This document shows, one piece after another, positions 14,775-22,144 of a stretch of DNA of 31,923 bases. Positions within the stretch are counted from its first letter, which is position 1. Every line of letters begins with the position of its first letter. Made by a program: the position numbers and the translations under genes. The notes beneath the pieces were generated by a model. It ran no database searches, was not told where the DNA came from, and worked only from the letters and a program-made list of their open reading frames with translations. This DNA is from CAWJEL01 sp964647255. Its GTDB lineage: Bacteria; Chloroflexota; Anaerolineae; CG2-30-64-16. The DNA lies in contig CAZYGI010000046.1 in assembly GCA_964647255.1 (NCBI GenBank), positions 1-31,923 of the forward strand. The letters are read 5' to 3'.

Positions 14775-16310
14775 ATGGTTTTTCACAGCATACTCTTTGC
14801 GCAAGCCGAGGATAGTGCAACTCACGAGATCGTTGAGGCGCCCGCCTTCTTCGCTGATTTGAATCTCGACCAGGTCGTTGCAGCCATCACGGACGGCAAG
14901 CAGGAGTACAACCTGAAGCCGTTCTACTACGCGCCTTTGCCCGACGCCGATGCGATCCTGTACCGCCACGAAGTGATGCGCGATCTCGAAGCCCCGGCCA
15001 TGTTCGAAAGCATCACGGCGTTTGCGACCAAGATGCGGACCATGCGCGCACGTCTCGCCCAGGCGGACAAGCTGTACTACAGACTCCAGAAGGAAAGCTG
15101 GTTCCTGGATGCCGTGGAAATCTACTGCGATGCTGTGAGCTGCCTCGCTGCTGACCTGGGGCGCGGCGATCTGAAGTCGCGCGGCTTCCTGGCTTTCCGC
15201 GACTACGTGGCGGGCTATATGGCATCCGACCGCTTCACGGCGCTCGTGGCGGAAACGAAGGAACTCCAGGCCGACCTGGCCGCAGTGAGGTACTGCATCC
15301 TGATCAAGGACAACACCGTCAAGGTGCGCCACTATGAGGCGGAACGCGACTACAGCGTAGATGTGGAAAGGACCTTCGAGCGGTTCAAACAGGGCGCTGT
15401 GAAGGACTACACCGTGAGCTTCCTCGCGGGGCTGGACATGAATCATGTTGAAGCACAGGTATTGAGCCTGGTGGCCCGCCTGCACCCCGAACTCTTTGCG
15501 CGCCTGGACGACACCTGCGCTCGCAACCGCGGCTATCTGGACGAGACGATCGGGACCTTCGATCGCGAGGTCCAGTTCTACGTCGCCTACCTGGAGTACG
15601 CCGCCTCCTTCAAACGCGCTGGATTGAAGTTCAACTATCCGCGCATCGCCGATAGGAGGAAGGAGGTGTACGACTACGAGGGCTACGACCTGGCCCTGGC
15701 CCGTAAGCTGATCCTTGCGAACTTGCCCGTCGTCTGCAACGACTTCCACCTGCGCGACCCGGAGCGTATCATCGTCGTTTCCGGGCCGAACCAGGGCGGC
15801 AAGACGACCTTCGCTCGCGCCTTTGGCCAACTGCACCACCTGGCCAGCCTTGGGTGTCCTGTCCCGGGCCGGGAGGCCCAGCTCTACCTCTGCGACCGGC
15901 TCTTCACACATTTCGAGCAGGCTGAGGATTTGGGGAACCTGCGGGGGAAACTGGAGGACGACCTGGTCAGGATCCACGACATCCTGGACCGGGCCACCTC
16001 ACGGAGCATCGTCATCATGAACGAAATCCTGACATCTACGACGCTGCAGGATGCCATCTCGCTGGGCAAGAAAGTGATGGCCAGGCTCATCGAGCTGGAC
16101 CTCCTGTGCGTCTGTGTGACGTTCCTGGATGAGTTGGCCGCCATCAGCGAGAAGACCGTCAGCATGGTCAGCACGGTGGCCCCCGATGACCCGACGGTGC
16201 GCACCTTCAAGATCCTCAGAAGGCCGCCGGATGGCCTCTCCTACGCGCTCTCCATCGCCGAGAAGCACCGGCTGACCTTCCACCAGCTTACGGAGCGTCT
16301 GGACGCATGA
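14775..16310 (+). CDS. MutS-like ATPase, type A, copy 2 (A2)
   Basis: A 511-residue protein of the same length as A1 and alignable without gaps over its motifs. Shared segments include HSILFA, EAPAFFADLNLDQV, FERFKQGAV, MNHVEAQ and REAQLxLCD. Walker A is GPNQGGKTT (337-345), Walker B is SIVIMNE (411-417), and the H-loop is VCVTFLDEL with Phe for His. It overlaps B2 by four bases (ATGA). The pair A2-B2 is therefore a tandem duplicate of A1-B1. Divergence between the copies is well beyond a recent duplication, so both have probably been kept by selection. It starts with ATG at 14775 after GGGAGG. As with A1, no mismatch-recognition domain is present. Confidence 0.85.
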   Translation: MVFHSILFAQAEDSATHEIVEAPAFFADLNLDQVVAAITDGKQEYNLKPFYYAPLPDADAILYRHEVMRDLEAPAMFESITAFATKMRTMRARLAQADKLYYRLQKESWFLDAVEIYCDAVSCLAADLGRGDLKSRGFLAFRDYVAGYMASDRFTALVAETKELQADLAAVRYCILIKDNTVKVRHYEAERDYSVDVERTFERFKQGAVKDYTVSFLAGLDMNHVEAQVLSLVARLHPELFARLDDTCARNRGYLDETIGTFDREVQFYVAYLEYAASFKRAGLKFNYPRIADRRKEVYDYEGYDLALARKLILANLPVVCNDFHLRDPERIIVVSGPNQGGKTTFARAFGQLHHLASLGCPVPGREAQLYLCDRLFTHFEQAEDLGNLRGKLEDDLVRIHDILDRATSRSIVIMNEILTSTTLQDAISLGKKVMARLIELDLLCVCVTFLDELAAISEKTVSMVSTVAPDDPTVRTFKILRRPPDGLSYALSIAEKHRLTFHQLTERLDA

Positions 16311-17827
16311 AAGCCTTTCTCATGTACCGCGCACGCGACTTCGATCTCAAGCGGCCGCTGCCCTGGAACGCGCAGGCGCTGACGCAAGATCTGGCGCTGG
16401 ACACCCTGTTCGATGCCATGGCGCTAGGGGATAAGTTCCTGCGTGAGGTGGCCCGGGTGGCAGTGCTATCCGGCATCGGCGACGAGCTCGGCGACGTGCT
16501 GTACCGTCAGGCTGTCCTCCGGGACTGCCTGGACCGCGCAGCTATTGTCCGGGACCTCTACGCACTGGCGGTCGAGGCCATCGAAGGCGAGAAGAAGGCC
16601 TACTTCTACAGTTATTTCAGCAAGCATCCTGATGCGATCCTCAATCGGGCAATCGAAGTGCTGCAGATGTTCGTGGGCATGCTGAAGAAGCTGAGAAGCG
16701 TCGCCGATCGGCACGCCGCGGAGTTTGGGTCGGAGGGCTTCAGGACGTTTTTCGCGATGCTCGATCGCGAGCTGGGCGACGAGTACTTCGCCGTCGTTCA
16801 GGACCACCTCAAGGAACTGAAGTTTCGCGACGGAGTGTTGATCAGCGCCGGCCTGGGTCAGGGTCTGAAGGGCGCCGGGTACGCGCTGCGCAAGTCCGAG
16901 GGCAGGAAACAGCACTGGCTTAGGCAGGCGTTCGCCGCCCGGCCGCCCGTCTACACCTTCACCATCGCCGATCGCGATGAGAACGGTGCCCGCGCACTCT
17001 CGGAGCTGCGCGACCGGGGCATCAACGCGGTGGCCAACGCGCTTGCCCAGTCGACCGATCACATCCTCAGCTTCTTCACGCTGCTGCGGACCGAGCTGGC
17101 CTTCTATATCGGCTGCCTGAACCTGCACGGCCGGCTAACCACGCAAGGCGAGCCGGTCTGCTTCCCGCTGCCGGCGGCGCCCGCCGAGCGCAGACATGTG
17201 TTCGCTGGGCTGTATGATGTCTGCCTTGCCCTGACGACGGGTCAGACGGTGGCAGGCAGCGGGCTGGCCGCCGAGGATGTGGACCTTGCCCTTATCACGG
17301 GCGCCAACCAGGGGGGAAAGTCCACTTTCCTGAGAGGCATCGGACTGGCCCAGCTCATGATGCAGTGCGGCATGTTCGTGCCGGCGGAGTCGTTCTGCGC
17401 CAACCTGTGTGATGGCCTTTGCACCCATTACCGCCGCGAGGAAGACGCCACCATGACCAGCGGCAAGCTGGATGAAGAGCTCGGCCGGATGAGCGAGATC
17501 GTAGATCACATGACGCCGCACGCGCTGCTCCTCTTCAACGAATCGTTTGCCGCGACCAACGAAAGGGAAGGTTCGGAGATCGCCAGGCAGATCGTCACCG
17601 CCTTGATCGCAAAACGGATCAAGGTCTTCTTTGTCACACACCTGTACACCCTGGCGCGCGGTTTGTATGACAAAGGCGTGGCTCACGCCATCTTCCTGGT
17701 GGCCGAGAGGCGCGCCGACGGCACACGCACGTTCAGGATCATCGAGGGCGTGCCTTCCCAGACAAGTTATGGCGATGATTTGTATGGTAAAATATTCGGC
17801 AGTGCCGGGCCAGATGCGAATCGGTGA
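16307..17827 (+). CDS. MutS-like ATPase, type B, copy 2 (B2)
   Basis: A 506-residue counterpart of B1. Walker A is GANQGGKST (332-340), Walker B is ALLLFNE (406-412, Asn for Asp), the loop SFAATNEREGSEIARQIV is identical in type to B1, and the H-loop is FFVTHLYTLA (His445). The C-terminus ends naturally at ...FGSAGPDANR, without the palindrome-coded tail of B1. It overlaps A2 by four bases. Its own stop overlaps a possible GTG of the next gene by four (GTGA), which also indicates translational coupling. If A and B pair, one composite ATP site would have an H-loop His and the other would not. This is like other asymmetric MutS/ABC ATPases. Confidence 0.85.
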   Translation: MKAFLMYRARDFDLKRPLPWNAQALTQDLALDTLFDAMALGDKFLREVARVAVLSGIGDELGDVLYRQAVLRDCLDRAAIVRDLYALAVEAIEGEKKAYFYSYFSKHPDAILNRAIEVLQMFVGMLKKLRSVADRHAAEFGSEGFRTFFAMLDRELGDEYFAVVQDHLKELKFRDGVLISAGLGQGLKGAGYALRKSEGRKQHWLRQAFAARPPVYTFTIADRDENGARALSELRDRGINAVANALAQSTDHILSFFTLLRTELAFYIGCLNLHGRLTTQGEPVCFPLPAAPAERRHVFAGLYDVCLALTTGQTVAGSGLAAEDVDLALITGANQGGKSTFLRGIGLAQLMMQCGMFVPAESFCANLCDGLCTHYRREEDATMTSGKLDEELGRMSEIVDHMTPHALLLFNESFAATNEREGSEIARQIVTALIAKRIKVFFVTHLYTLARGLYDKGVAHAIFLVAERRADGTRTFRIIEGVPSQTSYGDDLYGKIFGSAGPDANR

Positions 17828-17844
17828 AGAACGAAGAGGAATCC

Positions 17845-18831
17845 ATGCCTGATCTGTTGATGTCCGGCAGCCGTCAACACGCTGCGGCGGGTCAACGCGG
17901 TCAAGCGCCCCGCCGCGTAAACCCGGGTTTCATGGGACGCCCGCGGCTGATGCGCGACCTGGCGGAGCTCAATGCTGAGCTGGCTGGTGCAGCGCAAGCC
18001 GCGCTGACATCTGCCGACGCGGTGCAGCGCATCTTCTACGTGCCGCCGCAGGAGCTCCCGTCCGGGGCGAAATATCGCTATGGTCCTGAGCATGTATTGA
18101 TTTTCACCGGCGACCGGGCAATCCACGTGCAGGGGGCGGCTGCTGGACAGCCTGGGCAGACGCGCGTGATGCCCGCCCCTGCGATGCACTATCTGCAGGT
18201 CGAACAGAACTTGCTCTACGGCCGGCTGGAAATCGGCTACACCGCGAACAACCAGGCCCAACACGTGGTGCTGGAATTCAACACGGTCGGCTGGGATCTC
18301 CTGCAGCCTGGCCTGGCAGGGCTGCTGCTCGCAGCGTACCGGGCGTGCCCACCGTCGGTTGCCGCGGACGCCCCTGAGATCGGCATGTATGTGGTCGAGC
18401 GGCTGCCCCTAAAGTATGCCAACGGCCTGAAGTTCTACATCCTGGCGCCGGGCGAACGGTTGCTGGCGCTCGCTTTCCAGCCGGCCATCTGGAGGCGGCG
18501 CCTGCTCATCCTGCGTCGTCAGGTCACGCCGGCCAGTGTCCTGGCGCTCACCGATCGCCACGTGAGCCTGATCGAGGAGCGACGCGCGCTGGGCGGTTCC
18601 CGCTCCTACGGCTGGATCTTCACCTTCATCCCCCGGCACGGGGTGGCGGGCATGCGCAGCGCCCCCGCGCCGCTCGGGCGCCTGATCAGCATCGAGATGC
18701 TGAATGACGGTGCCACGGCGACGTACGAGTTGGAGCTCACAACGGAGGTGGCTGCCGCATGGGAGGCGCAGTGGCGTGCGCACGGCGGCGCGTGGGTCGC
18801 AGATGAATTCAGTGAAGGGGTGAAAGGATGA
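17845..18831 (+). CDS. Unrecognised protein with possible tandem PH-like domains
   Basis: A 328-residue soluble protein between the MutS-like genes and crcB. No family is recognised with confidence. After a flexible Gly/Gln-rich N-terminus (to about residue 40) there are two beta-rich segments. One is near 60-150, with FYVPPQELPSGAKYRYGPEH, VLIFTGDRAIHVQ and LEIGYTANNQAQHVVLEF. The other is near 195-325, with ILAPGERLLALAFQPAIWRR, ASVLALTDRHVSLIEE and a closing helix AAAWEAQWRAHG. The LTDRHVxLIEE and final-helix pattern is like bacterial PH domains (LLTDRRLLxV). The ATG at 17845 has AGAGGA five bases upstream; a GTG at 17824 overlapping the B2 stop is an alternative. Its stop overlaps the crcB start (ATGA). 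A membrane-linked or adaptor role is possible. Confidence 0.75.
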   Translation: MPDLLMSGSRQHAAAGQRGQAPRRVNPGFMGRPRLMRDLAELNAELAGAAQAALTSADAVQRIFYVPPQELPSGAKYRYGPEHVLIFTGDRAIHVQGAAAGQPGQTRVMPAPAMHYLQVEQNLLYGRLEIGYTANNQAQHVVLEFNTVGWDLLQPGLAGLLLAAYRACPPSVAADAPEIGMYVVERLPLKYANGLKFYILAPGERLLALAFQPAIWRRRLLILRRQVTPASVLALTDRHVSLIEERRALGGSRSYGWIFTFIPRHGVAGMRSAPAPLGRLISIEMLNDGATATYELELTTEVAAAWEAQWRAHGGAWVADEFSEGVKG

Positions 18832-19199
18832 AATTCCTGTGGATTGGCGTTGGGGCTTTCCTCGGCGCCAACCTGCGCTATCTGCTGCAAACGTGGGCGA
18901 CTGGCCGCTGGGGGCCGGATTTCCCCTACGGCACCTTGATCATCAACGTGACTGGGAGCCTGGTCTTGGGGTTCTTCATCACGTTGGTGACCCAGCGGGT
19001 GACTGCATCGCCCGAATGGCGCGCGTTCGTTGCTGTAGGACTGTTGGGAGGGTTCACCACCTTCTCTTCCTTCACTGTTGAAACCCTGAACCTTTTACAG
19101 ATGGGGCGCTGGCTCCCGGCGGCGCTGTATGTAAGCGGGAATGTGGTCCTAGGGTTAATGGGCGCCTACCTCGGCATTATCCTGGCGCGCACATTGTGA
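18828..19199 (+). CDS. crcB: Fluoride channel Fluc/CrcB
   Basis: A 123-residue protein with four membrane helices, the standard size for a homodimeric Fluc channel that lets fluoride leave the cell down its gradient. Family motifs are GAFLGANLRY (9-18), GTLIINVTGSLVLGF with the polar Asn40, and GLLGGFTTFSSFTVE (71-85) holding the phenylalanine residues of the ion pathway. A final helix with GNVVLGLMGAYLG follows. Only one copy is present, so it should act as an antiparallel homodimer rather than a heterodimer. The ATG overlaps the upstream stop by four bases and follows GTGAAAGG. It anchors the whole region as a fluoride-resistance locus. Confidence 0.97.
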   Translation: MKFLWIGVGAFLGANLRYLLQTWATGRWGPDFPYGTLIINVTGSLVLGFFITLVTQRVTASPEWRAFVAVGLLGGFTTFSSFTVETLNLLQMGRWLPAALYVSGNVVLGLMGAYLGIILARTL

Positions 19200-19207
19200 G
19201 GTGAACT

Positions 19208-20503
19208 GTGGAAATCATCGGTACTGCCACCAAAGTGAGCATTCACATCAGCGAAAATGACCATTGGGGCCAGAAGTCGCTTTATATGGCGATTCTTGAG
19301 ATGCTTAAGTCAGAAGATTGCGCGGGCGCCACTGTGCTGCGGGGCCTGGCCGGTTTCAGCGCCCGCAGCCGTATCCGCACCGCCAACATCGTGGATCTGT
19401 CCTCCGAACTGCCCCTTGTCATCGAGTGGGTAGACGACCCGGCCCGCGTGGCGCGCGTGATGCCGCGGCTGACTGAGATGGTGGTTGAGGGCCTCATCAC
19501 CTGCCAACAGGTGGAGGTCGTCAGCTACAGCCATCGCGGGTTGCGCGCCCTGCGGGCGGCTGCGCCCGTGCGCGATCTGATGAGCCGGGAAGTCCGCACG
19601 GTGACGCCGGACACGCCGATCGCCGACGCGGTGGAGATGCTGATCGGGAAGGCATATCGCAGCCTGCCGGTCGTGGATGCAGACCGTCGGGTCGTGGGCA
19701 TCCTGACCGATGGTGACGTATTGGCGCGCCTGGGTCTGCCGGACGCCAGTGTTCAGTTGGCGCTGACCCCGGGCGAGCTGGGCCGCGAGTTGGAATCCCT
19801 GCGCTGCTGTGGGCAGACCGTGGCGGATGTAATGGTCAGCCCGGTCGTCACTACCACCGAGGACGCGGCCATCGCCGATGCGCTGCGCATCATGGCCGCG
19901 CGCGGGATCAAACGCGTGCCGGTCGTCAATCGAAGCGGCCGGCTCGTCGGCATCGTGAGCCGGGTGGACGTGCTGCGTGCGCTGGCGCAGCCCCTGGCGC
20001 AGGGCATGCCGGAGCGAGTGTTGCCGCCGGGACAACATACGAAGGTTGGCGAGGTCATGGTCACCGAAGTGCCGACCGTTCAGAGCACCACCCCCCTGAA
20101 CGTCGTGGTGGATTTGCTGGTAAATGTCGCGCAGCGTCGGATCGTGGTCGTGGATGGCGAGCGCCAGGTGCGGGGCATTATCACCGACGGGGATCTGCTC
20201 AAACGGGCCAGCGCCGCTGAGCGCACCGGCCTGCTCCAGGTCTTTGCCCGGCGCCTCGGCGGCGGCGGGAGCGCCACGATCGACCTGGCGAGACGCACGG
20301 CCGGCGAAGTGATGACCGCCAATCCGATCACCGTCACCCCGGAAACGCCGCTGCTGGATGCCCTGCGCCTGCTGCTGCAGCACAAGATCAAGCGCGCCCC
20401 GGTGGTGGATGCCGAGGAAAGGCTGGTTGGCCTCGTGGGGCGCGAGGAGATCCTGCAAGCCCTGGCCAGGGACCTGCCGGCCGGGGAATCGGCGGGTGCC
20501 TGA
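19208..20503 (+). CDS. DUF190 (PII-like) protein fused to four CBS domains
   Basis: A 431-residue cytoplasmic protein starting at GTG 19208, nine bases after crcB. The N-terminal DUF190 domain (1 to about 108) includes KVSIHISENDHWGQKSLYMA and GATVLRGLAGFSARSRIRTA. DUF190 is of the PII-like fold class and is often next to crcB. Four CBS repeats follow (about 118-176, 199-256, 277-333, 362-420), each with a (V/A)xxVMxxxxxTV start and an RxPVVD...VGI(L/V/I)(T/S)xxD(V/L)L end. CBS pairs bind adenine nucleotides or other ligands. A nucleotide- or ion-sensing regulator of the channel is a sensible inference but not shown. Usual DUF190 proteins near crcB are about 110 residues or carry fewer CBS domains, so four is a large version. 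Confidence 0.92.
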   Translation: MEIIGTATKVSIHISENDHWGQKSLYMAILEMLKSEDCAGATVLRGLAGFSARSRIRTANIVDLSSELPLVIEWVDDPARVARVMPRLTEMVVEGLITCQQVEVVSYSHRGLRALRAAAPVRDLMSREVRTVTPDTPIADAVEMLIGKAYRSLPVVDADRRVVGILTDGDVLARLGLPDASVQLALTPGELGRELESLRCCGQTVADVMVSPVVTTTEDAAIADALRIMAARGIKRVPVVNRSGRLVGIVSRVDVLRALAQPLAQGMPERVLPPGQHTKVGEVMVTEVPTVQSTTPLNVVVDLLVNVAQRRIVVVDGERQVRGIITDGDLLKRASAAERTGLLQVFARRLGGGGSATIDLARRTAGEVMTANPITVTPETPLLDALRLLLQHKIKRAPVVDAEERLVGLVGREEILQALARDLPAGESAGA

Positions 20504-20534
20504 TCCGGTCGGCGCACGGCGAGTTGGGCCGGTT

Positions 20535-20909
20535 TCACTCACGCCCCTGCGTCCAGTGCGGGCGTAACCCCAAGACGTGCGTAACCGGGACCACGAAGAG
20601 CAGCCCACTATCCGGCGCGTTGAAGTCGCCACCTACCGCCTGTTCCGTGGCGCGAAGCAACCCCTGCAGATCGAAGTCATCGCCCACCACCACGAACATC
20701 GTCCGGTGATGGTACTCTTCGCTCTCCAGGAGGTGGCGCAGGGAGGGCAGCAGCGGCATGTCGTCGCGCCGCCCACGCATCTGCTTCAGTTTGTGCAGTC
20801 CTGCGCTCTCGACAATCGTGATGCCGGTGACGCCCCGGCGTTCCCAGGTCGCCAACACATCCTGGCAGCGGTCCAGATTCGGCAGTACTGCAACGATCAG
20901 GTTAGGCAT
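20535..20909 (-). CDS. PII-like (nitrogen-regulatory-fold) protein 1
   Basis: 124 residues from the ATG at 20909 (AAGGAG upstream). It has the PII-like alternation of beta strands and helices: NLIVAVLPNLDRCQDVLATW, then GVTGITIVESAGLHKLK, HHRTMFVVVGDD, and a C-terminal DSGLLFVVPVTHVLGL. The latter resembles the GxGxxFxxPV...G end of PII. It is related to the protein at 26035. The start overlaps the stop of the antiporter gene by eight bases, so the two are translationally coupled. A role as a gate or sensor for the antiporter is likely by analogy with GlnK-AmtB and SbtB-SbtA. The ligand is unknown. Confidence 0.8.
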   Translation of the reverse strand: MPNLIVAVLPNLDRCQDVLATWERRGVTGITIVESAGLHKLKQMRGRRDDMPLLPSLRHLLESEEYHHRTMFVVVGDDFDLQGLLRATEQAVGGDFNAPDSGLLFVVPVTHVLGLRPHWTQGRE

Positions 20910-22110
20910 ATTCTTGCTCCTTGCCTGCAAAGACCTGCCGCAAGAGCGGCGGCGTAACCAAGGTTGTGACCAGCACGATCAGTGTAACGATCGAAAACAA
21001 CTCCGTCTTGATCAGGCCGGCGCTCACCCCAACGCTTGCAACGATCAATCCCACTTCGCCGCGACTGATCATCCCCGCGCCCACGCGCAGAGACGCACGA
21101 TTTGTGAAACCGCCCAGGCGCGCGCCCAGGCCGCCCCCCAGCACTTTGGACACCACGGCCACTATCAGCAGCACGAGCGCCAGCACGAGACCTTGCCCGG
21201 TCAACAGCCGCACGTTTGTCTGGAGGCCGATACTCACGAAGAAGATCGGCACCAGGAACGCGTAGGCGATGGTATGCATGGAGCGGCCAATCGTGGCGCG
21301 CAAGTGGCTGCGGCCGAAACTCAGGCCGGCGATGAAGGCCCCGGTGATGGCCGCCAACCCACCGCCCACCTCGGCGGTCCAGGCAAAGGCCAGGGTCACC
21401 ACCAGCACCAGCGCCGCCAAGCCCTCGCTGATCGGCTGGCCGTCGGCCCAATCGGCCAGCCGCGGCAGCAGCAGGAAGCCGACCGCCGTCGCCAGACCCA
21501 GGTAGAGCAGCATGCGCACAAGGACCAGCCCGACAGCGCCGCCGCCCGCCCCGCTGGCCGCAATGGCGACGAACACCGACAGCAGCAAGATTACCAGGAC
21601 GTCATCCACCACCGCGGCGCCCAACAGCGCCGTCCCCTCCCGGCTGCGCAACAGGCCCAACTCAAGCAGTGTCTGCGCGCTGATGCTGACGCTGGTCGCG
21701 GTCAGGATCATGCCTACAAAGAGGGCCGCCTGGCCGCGATAGCCGAACGGCAGCACGGCCAGCGCGCCCAGCGCCAACGGGAAAATCACCCCGATGACGC
21801 CAGCCAGAGTGGCGACACGCCCCGTCCGGCGCATCTCCCGCACGTCCACTTCCAGGCCGGCCAGGAACATCAAGCAGATCACCCCCAGCTCCGCCAACTC
21901 GTGGATCACCTCGGTCAGCAGGTGTGGCTCAACGATATTGGCCAGGAACGGCCAATGCAGCAGGTCGAGCAGGCTGGGGCCCAGCAGCACCCCGACCAGC
22001 AACTCACCCAAGACGGCCGGCTGGCGCAGGCGCACCGCCACACACCCGCCGGCCTTGGCGGCCGTGATGATCACCATCAGCGCAAACACCAACTGGAGAA
22101 AAGGTGTCAT
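20902..22110 (-). CDS. CPA2-family Na+(K+)/H+ antiporter
   Basis: A 402-residue membrane protein with about twelve helices in the KefB/NapA-type arrangement. Features are an RLRQPAVLGELLVGVLLGP opening, LAELGVICLMFLAGLEVD, SVSISAQTLLELGLL, the ion-binding pair in LLGAAVVDDVLVILLL (Asp-Asp), AITGAFIAGLSFGRS, and the C-terminal helix SRGEVGLIVASVG. The start at 22110 was chosen because the hydrophobic N-terminus begins there (MTPFLQLVFALMV) with GGGGGA upstream; the longer open frame adds a non-family lead. No TrkA-N or other cytoplasmic domain is attached. It lies 34 bases after the RpiR gene, so it is probably in its operon. Antiporters of this kind recur in fluoride-response gene sets, but here there is no riboswitch in front. 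Confidence 0.92.
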   Translation of the reverse strand: MTPFLQLVFALMVIITAAKAGGCVAVRLRQPAVLGELLVGVLLGPSLLDLLHWPFLANIVEPHLLTEVIHELAELGVICLMFLAGLEVDVREMRRTGRVATLAGVIGVIFPLALGALAVLPFGYRGQAALFVGMILTATSVSISAQTLLELGLLRSREGTALLGAAVVDDVLVILLLSVFVAIAASGAGGGAVGLVLVRMLLYLGLATAVGFLLLPRLADWADGQPISEGLAALVLVVTLAFAWTAEVGGGLAAITGAFIAGLSFGRSHLRATIGRSMHTIAYAFLVPIFFVSIGLQTNVRLLTGQGLVLALVLLIVAVVSKVLGGGLGARLGGFTNRASLRVGAGMISRGEVGLIVASVGVSAGLIKTELFSIVTLIVLVTTLVTPPLLRQVFAGKEQEYA

Positions 22111-22144
22111 AGGCTTCGTCCCCCAGTCCCAGATCTGAGCATCG

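Noticed and set aside
14685..15977. Long minus-strand open frame opposite A2
   Set aside because: It mirrors the MutS-like coding sequence, and its first residues come from the palindrome copying the end of B1.
11646..17827. Reading the four MutS-like genes as mismatch-repair mutS
   Set aside because: Length (~510 versus ~850 residues) and the absence of the FxE mismatch-binding domain and connector exclude canonical MutS.
19310..20632. Long minus-strand open frame opposite the DUF190-CBS gene
   Set aside because: Composition is that of a shadow frame; the plus-strand protein has five recognisable domains.
22111..22144. Fluoride riboswitch before the antiporter
   Set aside because: Only 34 bases separate it from the RpiR gene, and no aptamer core is present.
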